Position numbers and translations under genes: made by a program. Positions 62,814 through 64,000 of a DNA stretch of 64,000 nucleotides are shown in pieces; the first letter of the stretch is position 1, and every line of letters starts with the position of its first letter. Source of the stretch: Aaosphaeria pasadenensis (lineage: Eukaryota > Ascomycota > Dothideomycetes > Pleosporales). The notes under the pieces were generated by a model. It saw nothing but the letters and a program-made list of their open reading frames with translations, was not told the origin of the DNA and searched no databases. The stretch lies in assembly GCA_022813625.1 (NCBI GenBank), contig JAKLMB010000028.1:434001-498000 (forward strand), written 5' to 3'.

Positions 62814-64000
62814 TCTTGCCGCGGTACTGCCTTGCTATGTGGTGGAATAGCTAGACAGTACATACAACAATGCCTTTTGCAATGATTCTATAGTTGGTAT
62901 ATGTGGTTTTGCGAAGATGCGAGTGCGTGGACGTGTATATGTAGCACGTGGGTTTCGGGTTGGACTGTATTAACCGTTGGATTGGAAGAAGTGCAGATGG
63001 GATGAGAGCAGGAGGAGAGGAAGAAGAGGAAGATCAGGCAGGTTGAAGAAAACAAACATAACGCAGCTGGTTAGACGACTCGTATTCCCAAAAGTAGCTG
63101 GGGCGAAGACGGGCGACGTCGCATAACTATCAGGAAGATTTGGATTAGGTGTTTAGAACTTGAGTGTGTGGGAGTTGGGCGAGTGTAGTGTAGGTACATG
63201 AGTAACGTAACTAGCACAACTAACCGCGAAGTACCTACTTACCACGGATGCACGCCTACCTAGGCACAGCTACAGTACATACGCAGTACGTAACTATCTA
63301 CACCTGACTATGCTTTACCCAGTTAGTCGTGTCTTGTCTTTGTGTCTTTCCCTTTCCACGTGCCAGGCATGCGCCCGTCTCTGAGGTATACCTCTGTATG
63401 TAGAGTATGTGCAGTTATTACAGGCTCCTCACGAGCTTTGTCAAGCTTGCAATTAATAATCGCCTCGAACAGGAGTGGACCCAGTATCTACACAGTATTC
63501 CCATAGCATAGCAGCAGTTCGACCCATTCAATATTGATTGGTCCGTGTTTTTGGTGGTATGGTTGACTCGGAGTATGCATGTAGGTACGTAACTACCAGC
63601 TACCTATCCTACGAGTATCTTCTAAGGAACTACTCCGTACTTGCTATGTAGACATCATTACCTTGTTGCTACTCGTATCTTACTCCGTACTGTGTGCGCA
63701 TGTATATACCTAGGTACGTAGATACTGTCAGACTGTTAGGTGTGTATCGGATAAGAACCTGGGCGGTGACTCTGACGGTGACGGGCGGTGAAGAAAAACT
63801 GCCCGGCAGAAAAAATGGGTCAAAAGCTATCGTCCGGAGTAATTGCGAGGTATCAACAGATCATCAGGGTAAGGTTAGGTAGACATTACCTGGTATTCCA
63901 CAATGGTTTTTCATAGATTGATTGATTATTTAATTCCGAAGCTAAGTAGCTACGGAATAACTAGATGTCTACCATCGAAATTCTACGTGTGTAGTCAGTA
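62814..64000. promoter_or_regulatory. SulP upstream region to window edge
   Basis: About 1.2 kb without a recognised gene. Two TACTCCGTA copies lie close together at 63631-63639 and 63681-63689, among TACCTAGGTA-like words. Confidence 0.5.
63631..63689 (+). repeat. Two TACTCCGTA copies 50 bp apart
   Basis: Identical TACTCCGTAC words at 63631 and 63681, the densest pair of a motif that recurs across the window's intergenic DNA. Confidence 0.8.

Overview
The window is nuclear DNA of a filamentous ascomycete (Pezizomycotina). The genes carry short introns of about 48-130 nt with GT..AG ends and CTAAC/CTGAC-like branch sites. The gene set is typical of moulds: two myosin-motor chitin synthases, Hog1 with a TGY lip, a group III G-alpha and CYP61. 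The class within Pezizomycotina is not certain from sequence alone. I found no mitochondrial, viral, CRISPR, transposase or rRNA signal, and no tRNA gene I could defend.

Left part (1-24.8 kb): a class VI (also called VII) chitin synthase, cut by the window edge, lies head to head with a complete class V chitin synthase across a 4 kb shared upstream region. Then come translation factor eIF5B, a small Ser-rich protein, the late-secretory DENN-type protein Avl9 and the stress MAP kinase Hog1. The chitin synthases build cell wall at hyphal tips, Avl9 acts in exocytic traffic, and Hog1 controls osmotic and wall stress responses.

Middle (24.8-43.4 kb): a gene-poor stretch. It holds a group III G-alpha gene (divergent from hog1 across 6.4 kb), a small protein with an internal duplication, and a 290-residue protein of unknown function. 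The rest is microsatellites, pyrimidine-rich leaders and a recurring 9-mer, TACTCCGTA.

Right part (43.9-64 kb): a denser block with a secreted GH5 endoglucanase, CYP61/Erg5 sterol C-22 desaturase, a Ctk2-type cyclin, a 714-residue glycosylated membrane protein, a YjlB-like cupin ending in SKL, a Jen1-type monocarboxylate transporter and a SulP/STAS anion transporter.

Gene models were assembled by hand from splice signals and family conservation. All complete multi-exon models sum to whole codons. I see no obvious novel multi-gene system. The best leads are the intergenic 9-mer, the cupin whose SKL end overlaps a splice donor, and the duplicated small protein.
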